A stretch of DNA of 64,000 nucleotides, from contig NW_002476473.1 of assembly GCF_000189635.1 (NCBI RefSeq), forward strand, positions 60,938 through 124,937, written 5' to 3'. This DNA is from Tetrahymena thermophila SB210 (lineage: Eukaryota; Ciliophora; Oligohymenophorea; Hymenostomatida; Tetrahymenidae). The notes below the pieces were generated by a model. That model was given only the letters and a program-made list of their open reading frames with translations. It made no database searches and was not told the DNA's origin. Position 1 is the stretch's first letter. Each line of letters opens with the position of its first letter. Shown piece by piece: positions 1 to 14,000 of this stretch. Position numbers and translations under genes: made by a program.

Positions 1-3000
1 TAAATTATGCTAAATACTATATTGGAGATAATTAAACTATTCAAAGGAGCTAATAGTTTTTTAGTAAAATAAAAATATTAGTTTTCAAATAAATAAATTT
101 TGATATTTTTTTTTTATTTTAATCAAACTAGGTTAACAGTAATCAAGCTATATAGCTAGCAAACTAGTTAATTTTGATGGTGAAGAAAGTTAAGTCATAA
201 TATTTAACTAAATTAATAATGTAAATTAAGTTTAAATTGCAGATAAATTTGGTAATAAAATAGATTTTTTTAACTTTGATATTTACACTTAAATTCCATA
301 GATCTCTTTTAGTTTTTAAGAAGTTGTTAACTTAGAAAAAATTTAATTTTGCATTAAAATTAATTCAACTTAATTGTTAGTTTTTGATGCAAATTCTAAA
401 TAAGTAAAACAAAATTTAATTATAAATTCTTATTTTAATATTTTGTTTTTGTTATCAGATTAGCTATTTTAATGTCTCTTTAGGTTCTCAATTTAATTGG
501 AATAACTAACCTGAATTTTATTAAGTTATTTATAATCCTTAGACTAATCAAACATATTTTTATATTGTAAATGGTTTAACAAAAAAACTATCTAGAGTTA
601 AACTAGATTCTAATAATATATCTTTTTAAAAAGAAGTGTTTGACTCATCAAAAAATATATTATTAAGTCCAGGATTTTCAGTATTTACATAAGAATAAAT
701 TGCTGTAGCTTTCTCATCTAACTAAATTATAGAATATGATCTTAATAGCCTCTAATTGAAATCATTTAAAAATAGTAATAAATAATTTTTAAACAATTTT
801 ATTTTAAATCAATCATCAAAAATCTAAAAATAAAAATGAATAATATTTTTAAAAATACAAATAGTAAATTGTTTATCTAGTAGTATTGCAACAGCATTTA
901 TAAATTTGGGTATAGCCATCTTTTATTGTGATGAAGGGTTTATAATTTCTTATAAAATAAGCAGCTAAAATATATTTTAATTGTAAATTAGCTCAGATAT
1001 GGCTTCAATACTATTTAAAGTTGAAGATTTAAATCTTTTATTTGTTAGCTTTAAATATACAAATATAATAGAAGGTTACTCTCTTGATCCCTCTACAATA
1101 GAATTGAATAGATTTTTAGTATTTTAAAGCAAATATAACGTATTAGGACTTTAATTTACTAATTATAATAATTTATTTATAAATACTGATCAGCAAAATA
1201 TTTAATTTGATGCATTTGGCTGTTTACAAAACAATTAGTGTGCAGTTTGTGAGCTATAGGTTTATTTTGATTCTTCATAGTAAAATTAAGGTTTTGTAGA
1301 TAGTTTTGGATTAGGAGACTTAAATTATTAATTTACAACTTATCAAAATTTTATCTTAGGTTTTTTATAGGTAATTAATTAATTATTAAATGATTTTATT
1401 TATTGATAATTTTTCTTAAATTGTTATTTAATAAAGGCTAATCAATTGTTTTAGTTTGTAAAGACAATATAAACTGTTCAGATTCATTACTTTATCAATA
1501 ACTCTAATGAAATGTAGATTGATTAAAATCAGATTGATTTTCCAATAAAAGAAAAGATTATATTAATCATTGAACCTGTTCAAGTATTTGAAAATAATAG
1601 CCTAGCAGTAGTTAATATAAGTGGAGATTTTAGCTTAAGTCTATTCCAGTCAATTATATTTAAAAATATTATTTTTCAATTTTCAAATTAATACCAAAAA
1701 TAAGGTAAATCATGTTCTTTAAATCTCATAAACATATAATCGATATCTGTAATCGACAATGTCATTATAGCTGGAGGAAGTGAGTAAGATTATATATTTT
1801 GCTTCAACTTTAAAATTCAAAAGTCTAATGTAGAGTTTAAAAATTTGAATTTATAAGGTCTATATTTATCAAATAATTCCTCTATGTTTACAGCGTTCAA
1901 CTAAGAGCAAGTAATTTAAATTAATTTTAAAAAATAAATTTATTTAATTGAGAAAATACTATTTATTGCTTATAATTATTTTTATATTATAAAAGAATTA
2001 CATAAAATTTAGCAATTTAACTATTTAAGATTCTATTTTAGATTAGTTTTCTTTATTTGTCTCTGAAAGCTTCACAAATTTAATTTTGGAAGATATCAAT
2101 ATTATTAACAATAATTCGACAAATATTATTAGCTTAGATTAGCAAACTCCTTTATACTTATTTTAGTCAAGTAGTATTTCAATTAAAAACATGAGAGTTT
2201 CAAACAACATATTTTACAATATAAATATAATAAATATTTAATCTTACATTTAAACTTAAGAAATTTAGATGGAAATTTATAATGTTTTTATTTCAGATAA
2301 TATCTTGAATTAGATTCAATCCAATTTCTTTATGCAGGCTCTATACGATGACATATTAGTACCTATAGCCACACTTGATATCTAAAATATAATAGTTAGC
2401 AACAATTCTTTGCCAAATGATATAAGCGATTAATATTTATTTGATATAAATATGTTTTAAATTTAAAAATTTTTAAATATTAGCATCTAAAATATATCTT
2501 TAATTAATAACCACAACTTTGGTCTTGGATTATTTAGATAAACAGAATTATTGGACATAAATAATTTTAATTGCTCTTTTACTAATAATTACTAAAATTT
2601 ACAAATTCCTTCATCTAGCTGTTTAATGGTTGAAGATGCTTCTTTAGTAAATATTTAGAATTTTATTGTTGGTCAAAAGATTTTAAATGATAGCTTTGCT
2701 CTTTGCATAATTAGTTCTTAAGTAGCATCATAAGTATTAATTGAAAATATTATATTGGAAAATATTTCAATTTTTTAATCAGGAATGCAAGTATTTAGTG
2801 AACCAATTTATATAAATCTAAATATTGGCTAAACTGTCTAGATAAATAATTTAAAGGCCTCTAACTGTTCTTTATTTGGATTACCATATTCATCTGTATC
2901 AACCCCTGTTTTGTACGTACTCAATTTAAGAGGATTTGTTAATATTTATCAAGCTAATTTATAAGGAATATTTTCAAATTCTATGAATAATGGATTAGTA

Positions 3001-6000
3001 ATTAATGCTAATTCTCTCAATATAAGTAGCAGCATTTTTAAAGGATTCTATTATATTGAAAATGATACATTAAATTAAAATAATGCTTTTTATAATTTAA
3101 GTTCTTAAACTCAAATAATAGGAAGTTGCTTTTATTTTGTTGGAACATAATTAAATATTTAAAATTCTTAATTTAATGAAACGCAATCTTATTAAGGTGG
3201 TTTTGGGTATCTTTAAAATTTAATTCACAATTAAATTAACTTTTAAATTATTAACTCTACCTTTTCGAATTCTGCTACTAATTTTTAAGGATCAATATTC
3301 TATATTAACCTGTAATAAGGAAAAATTTATTTTGAAATTTTCAACAGCACCTTTGAAAATATATTTTCACTGAATTATACAATTGTTTCTTTCTATATAG
3401 AGTAATTTTCATTCATTAAAAACTAAAAACTTAACAGTCTTTTAATATAATTTTTTTTAAATAGGTCTACCGAGTCATATACAAATACGTTTAAATTTTA
3501 ACAATTAACTTTTAAAAATATCTATGGCAATTTAAATAATTTAATTTTTAACTTCTATAATGCCTAACTATTATGCAACAATATTACAATTGTTGAAAAT
3601 AACTCAGATGATTATATTAATGACTTTGTTTAATAACAATTTTTACAATTTGTTTCTATTTTTTCCTTCTTGAATTCTTATGCTGAATTATAAAATATAT
3701 TCTTAAGTTAAATTATTACAATAAACTAAATAACACAATCACCTCTGTTAATATATGGCGAATAAAATTCTATTATTAATTTGAAAAAATGCTAAATAAG
3801 CAATTCTTTATTTGCTAATTAAGGTTTAATTTTTTTAAATAATAGTGTCCTATAATCTTCTGATATAACCATTAAGAATATGACATTTGCTATCCCTTAC
3901 AGAAGATAACTCTAATAAGAAATGGAATCAAAAATATTTTTAAATTCTTATTTTATATAAATTACCTCATCAAATGTATTTTTAAATTAATATAATGTTT
4001 CCTTCTTTAAATGTAAAACGTGCTATGGAGGATTTATCAATTCTTAAAATAGTTCCCTTACAATAATCAAATCAACTTTCTAAAATCTTCAAGTAAAGAT
4101 TTTCACACATCTCATCTGTTTAATTACTATAAACCCTCATATATTAGCAAATTCCCCTCTTCTCATAATATCTTAGACTATTTTTTGCAGATTAACCTTC
4201 CAATTTTTGATAAATATTTTTTTTTTATAGGTGTTAATATATGAGAAACTGCCTAGGATATTTATTATTTTGAATTTATTTTTTTATAATAATTATATAG
4301 GGCTCTATGGGTGGAGCTATCTTTATGACTGATAATTAAAATACTTTAATTTAAGACTGTATTTTTGAATAATTGCAAGCTTATTATAATGGTGGAGCAT
4401 TCTTTATATAAAATTAATAGGCAGATAAAGTAAATTTATTTATAAAATAAAAATTTAAAAAAATTATTTTAAAAAAGGTTTTGACACTTAGAAATATAAA
4501 ATGCTAGTAGAATATATCAAATATTGGTAAAGGAGGATGTATTTATATAGAAATGGCTGAAAATGATTAAAATATTTTGATAGAAAATTCTTAAATAGAG
4601 TAAAATTATGCATAAATAGGAGGTGGAATATCTTTTTCAAATACTTCTATTTTATATAGAAATAATACTATTCGAAATAACTATGCAAAGTGTTATGGTA
4701 ATAATATTTTTTTTGCACCTAGCTACATCGAATATAATAATTCGATGATTGATAAGAATGCAGATATTAAAGCTTTTAAAGATTTGCTAATAATTAACAA
4801 TGTTTAGAGTGGATTTAATATTCATGAACTTAAATTTTTATTGAAAGATGATGAAGGCTAATTAATTTTTTATGATAAAAATAGTCCAAGTTATATTGAA
4901 TGTCTGGAAAATCCTCTTACTATTGTTTAGATTTTTTCTAATAGTTCGTACAATATCATAGGAAGTTTGGAATCTTAATATGATGATATATCATAGCAAT
5001 TTATTTTCAGTAATATAACAATTACTGCAAAAAAATATGCTTAAATAAATTTAATAATAAAAACTAATTTAATAAAGACTATAAATCAAACAAATAACTA
5101 AATCAAAGATGATTATTACTTCAATGTTACTATTTAAATTTCCGACTGCTAGATAGGATATACTCCATAGATTGGTAACAATGGAATTCCATAATGTATA
5201 CCTTGCAAAGATGGTTCTTATTCTTTCAACTCAGTAGCTTGCCTAAAGTGCCCTATAGGAGGAAATTGTATAAAATATGAAAAAGATATAAGAATTTAAG
5301 ATGGGTATTGGAGATTAAATTAACAAGATGATGATATAATTCTTTGTTAGAACAAAATACAAAATTGCATTGCTCGTAATCATTCATTTTCAGGGAATGA
5401 TATATGCAAAAGGGGATATGTTGGAGCTCTTTGTGAATCCTGTGATGTAAGTATTAATTATAAAAAAATTAAAATAAATTATTTTATCAATTAATAAGTA
5501 TTATGGTGAAAAGTGGGGATAAAAATATATTAAGACTGGATCATATTAATGCGCTCTTTGCTAAGTTGCGGTCTACAATATATTTAAGTTAATCTTGATA
5601 TATTTAGGAATTATTTTATCAGTTGCAATATCAATTAGATCTTATATAAATTAAATTAGAAAGTTCATTCTTTGTTTAATAGTTATTAAATTATCTAAAA
5701 GAAAAAAAGCTTTTAAAGATTAATCTCATTCAGGAATAGATGTTATACTTAAGATTATTGGAACTTATATTTAGAGTATATTTGCTATTTCACAGCTTTA
5801 AATCAATTTTCCGAATAGTAAATTGTTTTATTTTTATTAAAATCATAATTCTTAATTTAATTTTTTTGTTTCCCTTCAATTTTAAACATCGCAATCTATT
5901 TTGGTATATATAGAATGATATTTCATATGCTTTTTATGCTTTAAAATATATTTTAAATAATTTTTTAATTTAATAAAAATTAAACTAAATTAGACCTTTA

Positions 6001-7762
6001 TTTTCTATTAAAACTAATATTTTTTGATAAAATTTGGAATAAATAAAATCGATATTTCTCATTATTATTGTATGAGCAGAACTATTTCAAAAATATTTTA
6101 ATAATTTAAAAACTGGTACAGATTGAAATATTTCAATATTTTTTTTAATTTTATGTTTTTAATTTTAATTTAGATCATATTAATTTAATAAAAAATCTTA
6201 AAAATTAATAAAATTTATTTCCTTTTAAAAAATTATTATTATTGATAAATTTAGAATAAATAAAAAATACAATTTTTTCTATCTATTTTGGCATTTATTT
6301 GGATATTTTTAAGGAAAAATACAATATATGAGAAGAATCATTAACATCAATAAAATTTTACTAAAATATTAGATTTGATTTAATTTTAGTTGTTATCAGC
6401 AATGCCTGTGTCAGAAACATCATATGACTTTGATTGCGGACTCCTTTAGTTAAATTCTAAAATTCCTATCTCATATTTAAGATTATTTTTTTCGTTTATT
6501 ATTCCTATAGTATTTTTAGTTGGATACATAATAATTGCTTTAGTTATAAAAATATGTAGTAGTAATTCTAAGATTAGGTTTCCAAAGCATAGCATAGTAC
6601 CAGCACTACTTTTAATTATACTCTATACCCAACCTAATTTTCTTTATTAGCTGGTTTTACTAGGATCTTGCAGAAAAATAGGGAGCTAATACTATACTAA
6701 CGAAAACAGTAACTTAAAATGCTATGATGAAGTTTATAACTTTTATACTTTGAATTTTGTTGTTCCTTTAACAATATTAGTCTCATTCATAATCCCTTTA
6801 ATCTTCTTTGTTATATTGTTTAAAAACAGAAAAAATTTAAATAATCCATCATTTTTAATCAAGTTTGGGTTTTTATATAAAGAATATAAATCCTAATTCT
6901 ATTTCTGGGAGTTTATTAAGATAATTCAAAAAACAATAATTATGGTTGTTTTAAGCTATTTTTAGTAGCTTTATGCTACTAAAGGTTATTTAGTATTATT
7001 TACCATCCTAATTTATCAAGCTCTTTGCTTTAAGCTCGAACCATACAAAAAACCTGAAATAAATTAATTAGATTTTATGCAAGCTTCAGTGTGCTCTTTC
7101 TCAATTTTTATATCATTAAGTATTTTGCAAAACTAAATCGAGTAAATAAAATACATGAATATTTTGATTATGATAGGAATTAATGTATTCTTTATATATA
7201 GAGTTATCTATTAAATTTTAAAATAGCTTTTAACTGAGAAAATGCATAAATTAAGTAAATATTACTATAAATATTCTTTCTTAAAGAAAGTATTTAAGTT
7301 CTTGAATATTCATGCTCCTCCAAAACCTTAAAAATTAAAAAGAATTTTTGAAACTAACTAATAACTAAAAGAGAAAGTTAAAGAATCCTTAATAAAGATT
7401 AAAGACATGGACCATTAGGATAGATTTTTAATTTATAGTAGCTATAAAGAGAGCTGTAATAATAAAAATTAATTAAATTAAATTTTAGCTTATTCTTAAT
7501 TAAATTTTCACTTATTTTTAATTAAAATTATTTAGAGTATATTTATTGCAATTGTCCATAAATAGTATATTAGTAGAATAATGAAACACATTCCAATATA
7601 TCAATTGATGAAAATATAGAAAGCAAGAATAAAATACAAAACTAAATTTATTAATTTAAAATTTAGAATCTAGGCTTAGAAGTAAAATTTTAAACATATT
7701 TTTATTTTTATTTAATTGTTATTTTTTAGGCAAAAAATTGCTAAAACTCAGTATACAAGTGA
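1..7762 (+). CDS. giant multi-pass membrane protein with repeat-rich ectodomain (5' end outside window)
   Basis: Read with TAA/TAG as Gln, this is a multi-exon gene already open at the window edge. Good coding runs from about 445 on with hydrophilic, beta-rich sequence. The middle (about 2.0-5.1 kb) has many Asn/Phe-rich turns and GGA(I/F) motifs such as GGAIFMTDNQ near 4313, typical of right-handed beta-helix (Pmp-like) repeats. A cysteine-rich module at about 5145-5448 (ISDCQIGYTPQ, IPCKDGSYSF, then DGYWRLNQ, ending CESCD) precedes several hydrophobic segments (about 5500-5830 and 6390-7240) and a basic tail. The last intron ends at 7729 and TGA is at 7760-7762. Splice sites in the ectodomain and in the 5.82-6.39 kb gap were not all resolved. 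Ciliate genomes hold many such proteins of unknown function; surface location is inferred from the architecture. It is a paralog of the next gene, which starts 297 bp downstream. Confidence 0.75.
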
Positions 7763-8059
7763 TGACTTAAATAAAAAAAAATTTATTAATAAATATATTA
7801 GTGAATTACTCATATTTATTATGTATTGGTTTTAATGTTATATATCAAACAAATATTCTTGATTTTTATAAAATAAATAATAATGTTTTTTTATTGAATC
7901 TATTGGATTTAAAAAAACTTAATAATTTAAGTAGTATGATTTTTTAGTTTAAGTTTACTCATAGTAAATAACTTGTTAAATAGAGGATTCACTTTCATAA
8001 TTAAAAAGATAAAATATTGTTTGTAAAAACTAAGATATTGTAAATAAACTACAATAAGA

Positions 8060-11000
8060 ATGATTTGGGTATTATTTAGTATTTACTTTTTCTCTTTAAT
8101 ACTGCAGCAGACAACATGTTAAAGCTAGTGCTTTCAATTTGAAGAGTATTACTGTAAAATATTTATCATATAATCAAATGTTTAATAATTTTTTAGAAAT
8201 TTTAAATGATCAATAGCTACTAAACGATGCATTTCCTTTAGAAAATACAAATATACTAGTTTTATCGTCAAATAATAACTTAAATCCATCAAATGACATT
8301 CTTTCCTCATTTATTTACTACTTTGATATATCATCCAGATAAGTACTTCAAATCAAAAATTGTAACATATTAATTCATTCTATACTTTTCAAAGTTGTAG
8401 AATTAAGTATATATTTTGAAGAAAAAAAATTAATTTTATTTAAAACAAAAATAAAAATTAGTGCCTATATACATTAAGAAGATACTGTATAATTCAGATA
8501 CAGGTTAATTGATTGCTTTTAGCTCATTTAACTATTACATACTAAATCTTTACACTTTAGAAATCGCTAGTTATAATTTAATAGCAACTCATAATTATGA
8601 AGCTTTATAAGATGTAATAACTTATAAAAATGATACAATATCACTGCTTTTTCCTAGCTATATTGCACTCTATAACTTAACAGATGATAATTATGTAAAT
8701 GTAAAACAACTTGGTAAATATCATGTTTAAAAATTTATTTTATTATATGTAGAACTTTGGTTTTATGTAAATAGAACCTAAAATTTGATTTCAACACTTA
8801 ATATATTTAGATAATATTTAATTTAAATTAACAATTATTTAGTAGACAGTTCCTTGCCTAAATTATACTTGTTTGATTTTGTTAATTAAACAAAAACATC
8901 ATTAATAATAAGCATGTATGAAGACTACAATAGTTAAAATGGTATTATTTAGATATGGGATCCAATACAAAATAAATATCTTGTTTCGATTTCAAGTAAA
9001 TTCTAATATTACTTAATAAAATAAATTAAGCTATTAAATAATTTACAAATTAGTTAAAATCATTATTTTCAATTTATATATATTATCTCATTTAAATGTT
9101 TATAATAAGATTTTAATATATATTAATTTAATTTATTATAATAATAATAGTGAAAATGAACTCTAATATAAATACTACTTTTAATGTCATTTAATTACCT
9201 AATACTAACTTAATAATGATAAATTATAAATCTATGATGATATAAATTTATGACTTTACTAATATAGATTAATAAAAATACTCTGTCTTATCAGCATATA
9301 GTAAGTTAAAAACTATTTTTATATTGTATTAACATTTATTATTAAAAAAGACTTAAGTGATGGTTTATTGTAATTTACGGCAAATTAAGATTTAAGTAAA
9401 AACTCAATAGTTCAGATGACGATTTAATAGCCAAAAGGCTAAAACGCGAATTTAATTACAACTGATTAATATAATAATATTTTAATAATAGATCTATCTA
9501 TAAATTAATAAAATAATTAATACATTTTTACACCATAGAGATATTACAAAAATATCATAAAGTCATTTTTATATCCGTTTCCAAGTAGCAAGCTAATATT
9601 TTTTATATATACTAATTATATTGAGCAATTAAATCTTAATATCTTATAGCAGTCTCCACCTTTATAAAATTTAAGTAAGAATTTTTAAAGCTTTTTATTT
9701 TTCATAATTTTATTTAATATTAATTTATAAATATTTGCCAATTTTATATCTTTTGGATTTTTTTGATATTATTAAAATATAACATTTAAATTTGAATTAT
9801 ATTTTTTTAAAATAGAATTTAATCAGCTAGTTCATGGATCTAAAAAAGTTATATTTTAAGATGGTTTAAATAAGTATTTTGGAATTTAAATTGATTAAAA
9901 TTTATTCGCGAAATCTATTACTTAAGAGAATAAATATGGTTAAATCTTAGTCTAATATTAAATTTAGCAAAATTTAAAAATATATGATTCGATTATGTCT
10001 GTGTAAGAAGTAATAAATTTAGAAAAAAATGTAACATTATTCAAAATTGATTAATTGATGAGCTTAGGAATTTATTTTTCTTAAAATAATACTGTAAATT
10101 TTTTTGATTTATATTAAAATTAATTATCAAAAAAATCAAAAAAAATAATTTTTTTTATAGTTATAAGTTGCAAATGTAGATCTAGGAAACAATTAAAGTT
10201 GGTCTGAAAATAGCAATTTTTATAAAATTATTTACATTGCTGCTAATTAATCTTTGTACTTTTATTAATTAAATCCAATAACAAACACTTTATGTAAAAA
10301 AAAATTAGACAATTAAAATAAAGTAGAGTAGTTTCCTCTCTACAATTTTTAGGGGATTTAACCTATATTTATAATTGCTGACGAATTAAATAGTGTAGTA
10401 ACTTTAACAAATCAAGGACTTCTAGTTGTTTATAATATAATATCCTTTTCGATCATTTCTACTTAATAAAGTAATTAGCTATTAAAATTTAATAAATTAT
10501 TAAATTATTTATTTAAAAATTAAATTAAAAGCTAATTGTAATAAAGCTGAAAATGGAGATTATTTAAAAAATCTTAAGATTGCTATATTTTTCTGCTCAT
10601 ATGGAAATCTCTTACAATATAATTTAGTCAATTAAACAAAGAATGAAATTCCTTCCTCAATTTAAATGATATCCAGTTTAGCTGTTATCAATGAGATAAA
10701 TTGTATTTTTATAGGTGAATTTGAAACTGGGATTATTTATGGATACAAAATATTGCCTTAAATAAATACTTTATCCAACTTTATATAAATAAAAATGAAA
10801 CTAAGTTATGATATTTTAGGATTTGGATATACAAATGATGAACTTCTTTTTATCAATACATATCCAGGAAACATTTATATTAATATTAAAGCATGTCTTC
10901 AAGATCAAAAAATATGCCAGATATGTGATAAAACTTTTTATTTTAGTAACTCTTAGAATTTTTATCCTCAACTATAAAACTTTGGTATGGGAAACACCCT

Positions 11001-14000
11001 TTTCCCATTTACTACATCTAATAATCTTATAACAGCATTTTTATATGTAAATTATCTTACTTATTTAGTATTATCTAATTCTTTTTAAATTTATTAGAGG
11101 TTACAAAATATTATTACCCCCCTATCTAAAATTTTTATTAGCAAGTTAAAAACCAAAAATCATCCATTTATCTTTTGATAAAATTTTGTTTTTTAAACCC
11201 TCTTATAGACATATTAATACAAAAACTATTCATCTATTTCTTTTTTAAAATTAAAATTTTATAGAGAGTTACTATATTTTGAAACCAAAATAACATTAAT
11301 TTTTAAATTAAAAATATTGAATAAATTGTACTATTTATAATATAGGTAAATTCTTTGAGATTCAGCTTAGATTAGTTTAAACTAATGAATGTGAATATTT
11401 ATTTTGACAATTAATAATAAAGTTAAATTGCATAATATATACTAGATCTTCCTTAGCCTAATCAATTGAATATAACTTTATCTGCTAATTAATATTCACT
11501 TGAATAAAATAGAGCTGAAATTGCTATAAATGGAAATTTCATTTTCAACAACTTTTACTAAGTTTCTATAATAAAAATATAGTTTTTTTTCCCTCTTTTA
11601 AATAGCTTTGAATGCTCATTAAACTTATAAAATATTTAGTAATTAACTTTAGACAATATATAGGTTTTTGGGGGAAACTAGCAATACAGCTGCTTTAAAA
11701 TAAATATTTACAATTCTTCGGCTACAATAAAGAATATCTTCTTGAATAATTTTACATTTATTAATCATCCTTATTTAATACAAACTTCAAACTCTGATAA
11801 TGTAAAAATGATTATAATTTTAATAAATATAATTTACATTTTATTATTATTAATATAGATTACAATTAACAATGTGCAATTGACTAATTCTGAAATTACC
11901 AATTTTTAATTTCTTACATAAACTTCATTTACTTCTTTATATTTAAATAACATTTTGATCAAAGAAAACTATTGTAACATTGATATAATATAAAATAGTA
12001 ACAGTGTATCATTTTTTGAAATGGGCTAGCTTACAGCAAGAAATATTACAATTTTAAACAATACTTTATGCAACACTAATATTTTTGAAATAAAATATTA
12101 GACAAATTACAAGAACATAATTAATAAAATAGAATATATATCAATTTATAACAATTTGATAATGACTATGATGCTTTAAACATTCTTAATGAATGCTTAA
12201 TTTTAAGAATTAATTAATCCTGATCATCAAATAGATATTAATAATATTTATATCAGTTAAAATGAAGTATCAAATTTTATTGAACCATTATATATAAAAG
12301 GAGTAAATATCTTCAACTTTCAGAATATAAAATATATCAACATAAATAAAGTTGCAATTTAAAATAGTTAAAATGTTGGTTTAGGATTATTTTAGAATGC
12401 ATTATAATTAAATATAAGCTAAGCAATATTTTAATCTGATTATGATTATCAAATGTCTAAAATATACTTAAATTCTTAAAATTGCTTTAAAATAATAGAT
12501 GTGTAAATCATTAATATTATTTAATTGGACATAAATCAAAAACCAATCAATGATATTGATGCTATATCTATCTCAGTTAAAAGTTACTACCCAAAAATAT
12601 TAATTTAAGACTCTTCATTCAAAAATAATATATTAATTTAATCTTAAATCGATTAATCAAGTAACATGTTCTATATTTCTAGTTCGCTTTAAGCTACAAT
12701 AGTATTACAGAATTTAACTCTATCAGAAAATTATTTATTAGGTCGTCAAGATACAATGGTAGTTTCAGCTTCAGGGTTTATTATTGACAATTAAGATGGT
12801 ATTGTTATAATGAATAATATTATAGTGAATAATCTCTACACTAGTTCTGCTTATAGTCCATTCTATATTATAGTTTCGGAACTATTTGTATAATATTCCG
12901 AATTTTAAAACGTATTATAAATTAGCTAATTAAGTGACCCATAACCTTATTTTTTTGATTTATAAACAAACGGAGTTTATCGTGGAGGAGTTTTTTATAT
13001 GGCTATATAATAAAATCTACAGATTTATGGATCTCTTTTTAACAATTCAAATTCAATTGTAGGAGGATTTTTTTATATTTAAAGTAAATATTTATAAGCA
13101 GATATATAAAATTCTATTTTCTAAAATGGAATGGCATAATAAGGTGGCAGTGCTTTTTATCTATAAAGTTCAACCTATTATAATTTAACGATCTAAAATT
13201 CATCTTTTTCAAACTTTCTAAACTATAATGATGGAACATCTTTATTTGGTCTCAAGTAAATAGCTTAATTTCTTTATTAAATAAATTTTTAAAGTAAACC
13301 ATTTTAAAAATTTTTAATTTATAACATAGCTTAGATATAGATTAAAATTCTTAAATATAGATAAATAATGTGAATTTTAGTTAAATTTATGGTTTCTAAT
13401 AAAATAGTTATTTGATAAAAATAAAAACATGCTTTGTATTAATTTAAAACGTAGTTATTATTGAAGATTTAAAAGTTCTTCAAAATCCAAATGACCTAGC
13501 ATTTTTAAAATTGATTAAGAGTGGTAAATTAACCTTTTCTACAATTCTAAATTCTTATGAAAGTTCTATTTATATAAATGAATTTTCTTTAAGTAACATT
13601 AGAACTGTTAGTAGCTTATAGTATAATGTATTGTTTTTAGATATTTTCAGATCAAATATTATTATGTTTAACTCATACTTTGAAAATAGCTTTTTTAATC
13701 AAGGAGGATTTGGCAAAATTTAAAATTCAAATATAACCATAGAAAATTTTAATTTAAAAGATTTGACTTATATAGGAATTTTTAGTTTAGTTTAAAAGAC
13801 AAATGTAAATGCTCCAAACGGATATTTTTTATTTGTTTTAGACTCCCTTTTTTAATTGAATAACGCTTTTATAAAAAATATTTAATGCCATTAATTTTGT
13901 ATTGGTGGATTTTTATAAATATAAAATTTTAGTGAGCTTTAGATCAAAAACACAACAATATAAAATGCAAGTGTATTTAATATTTATTTATTTTATATTA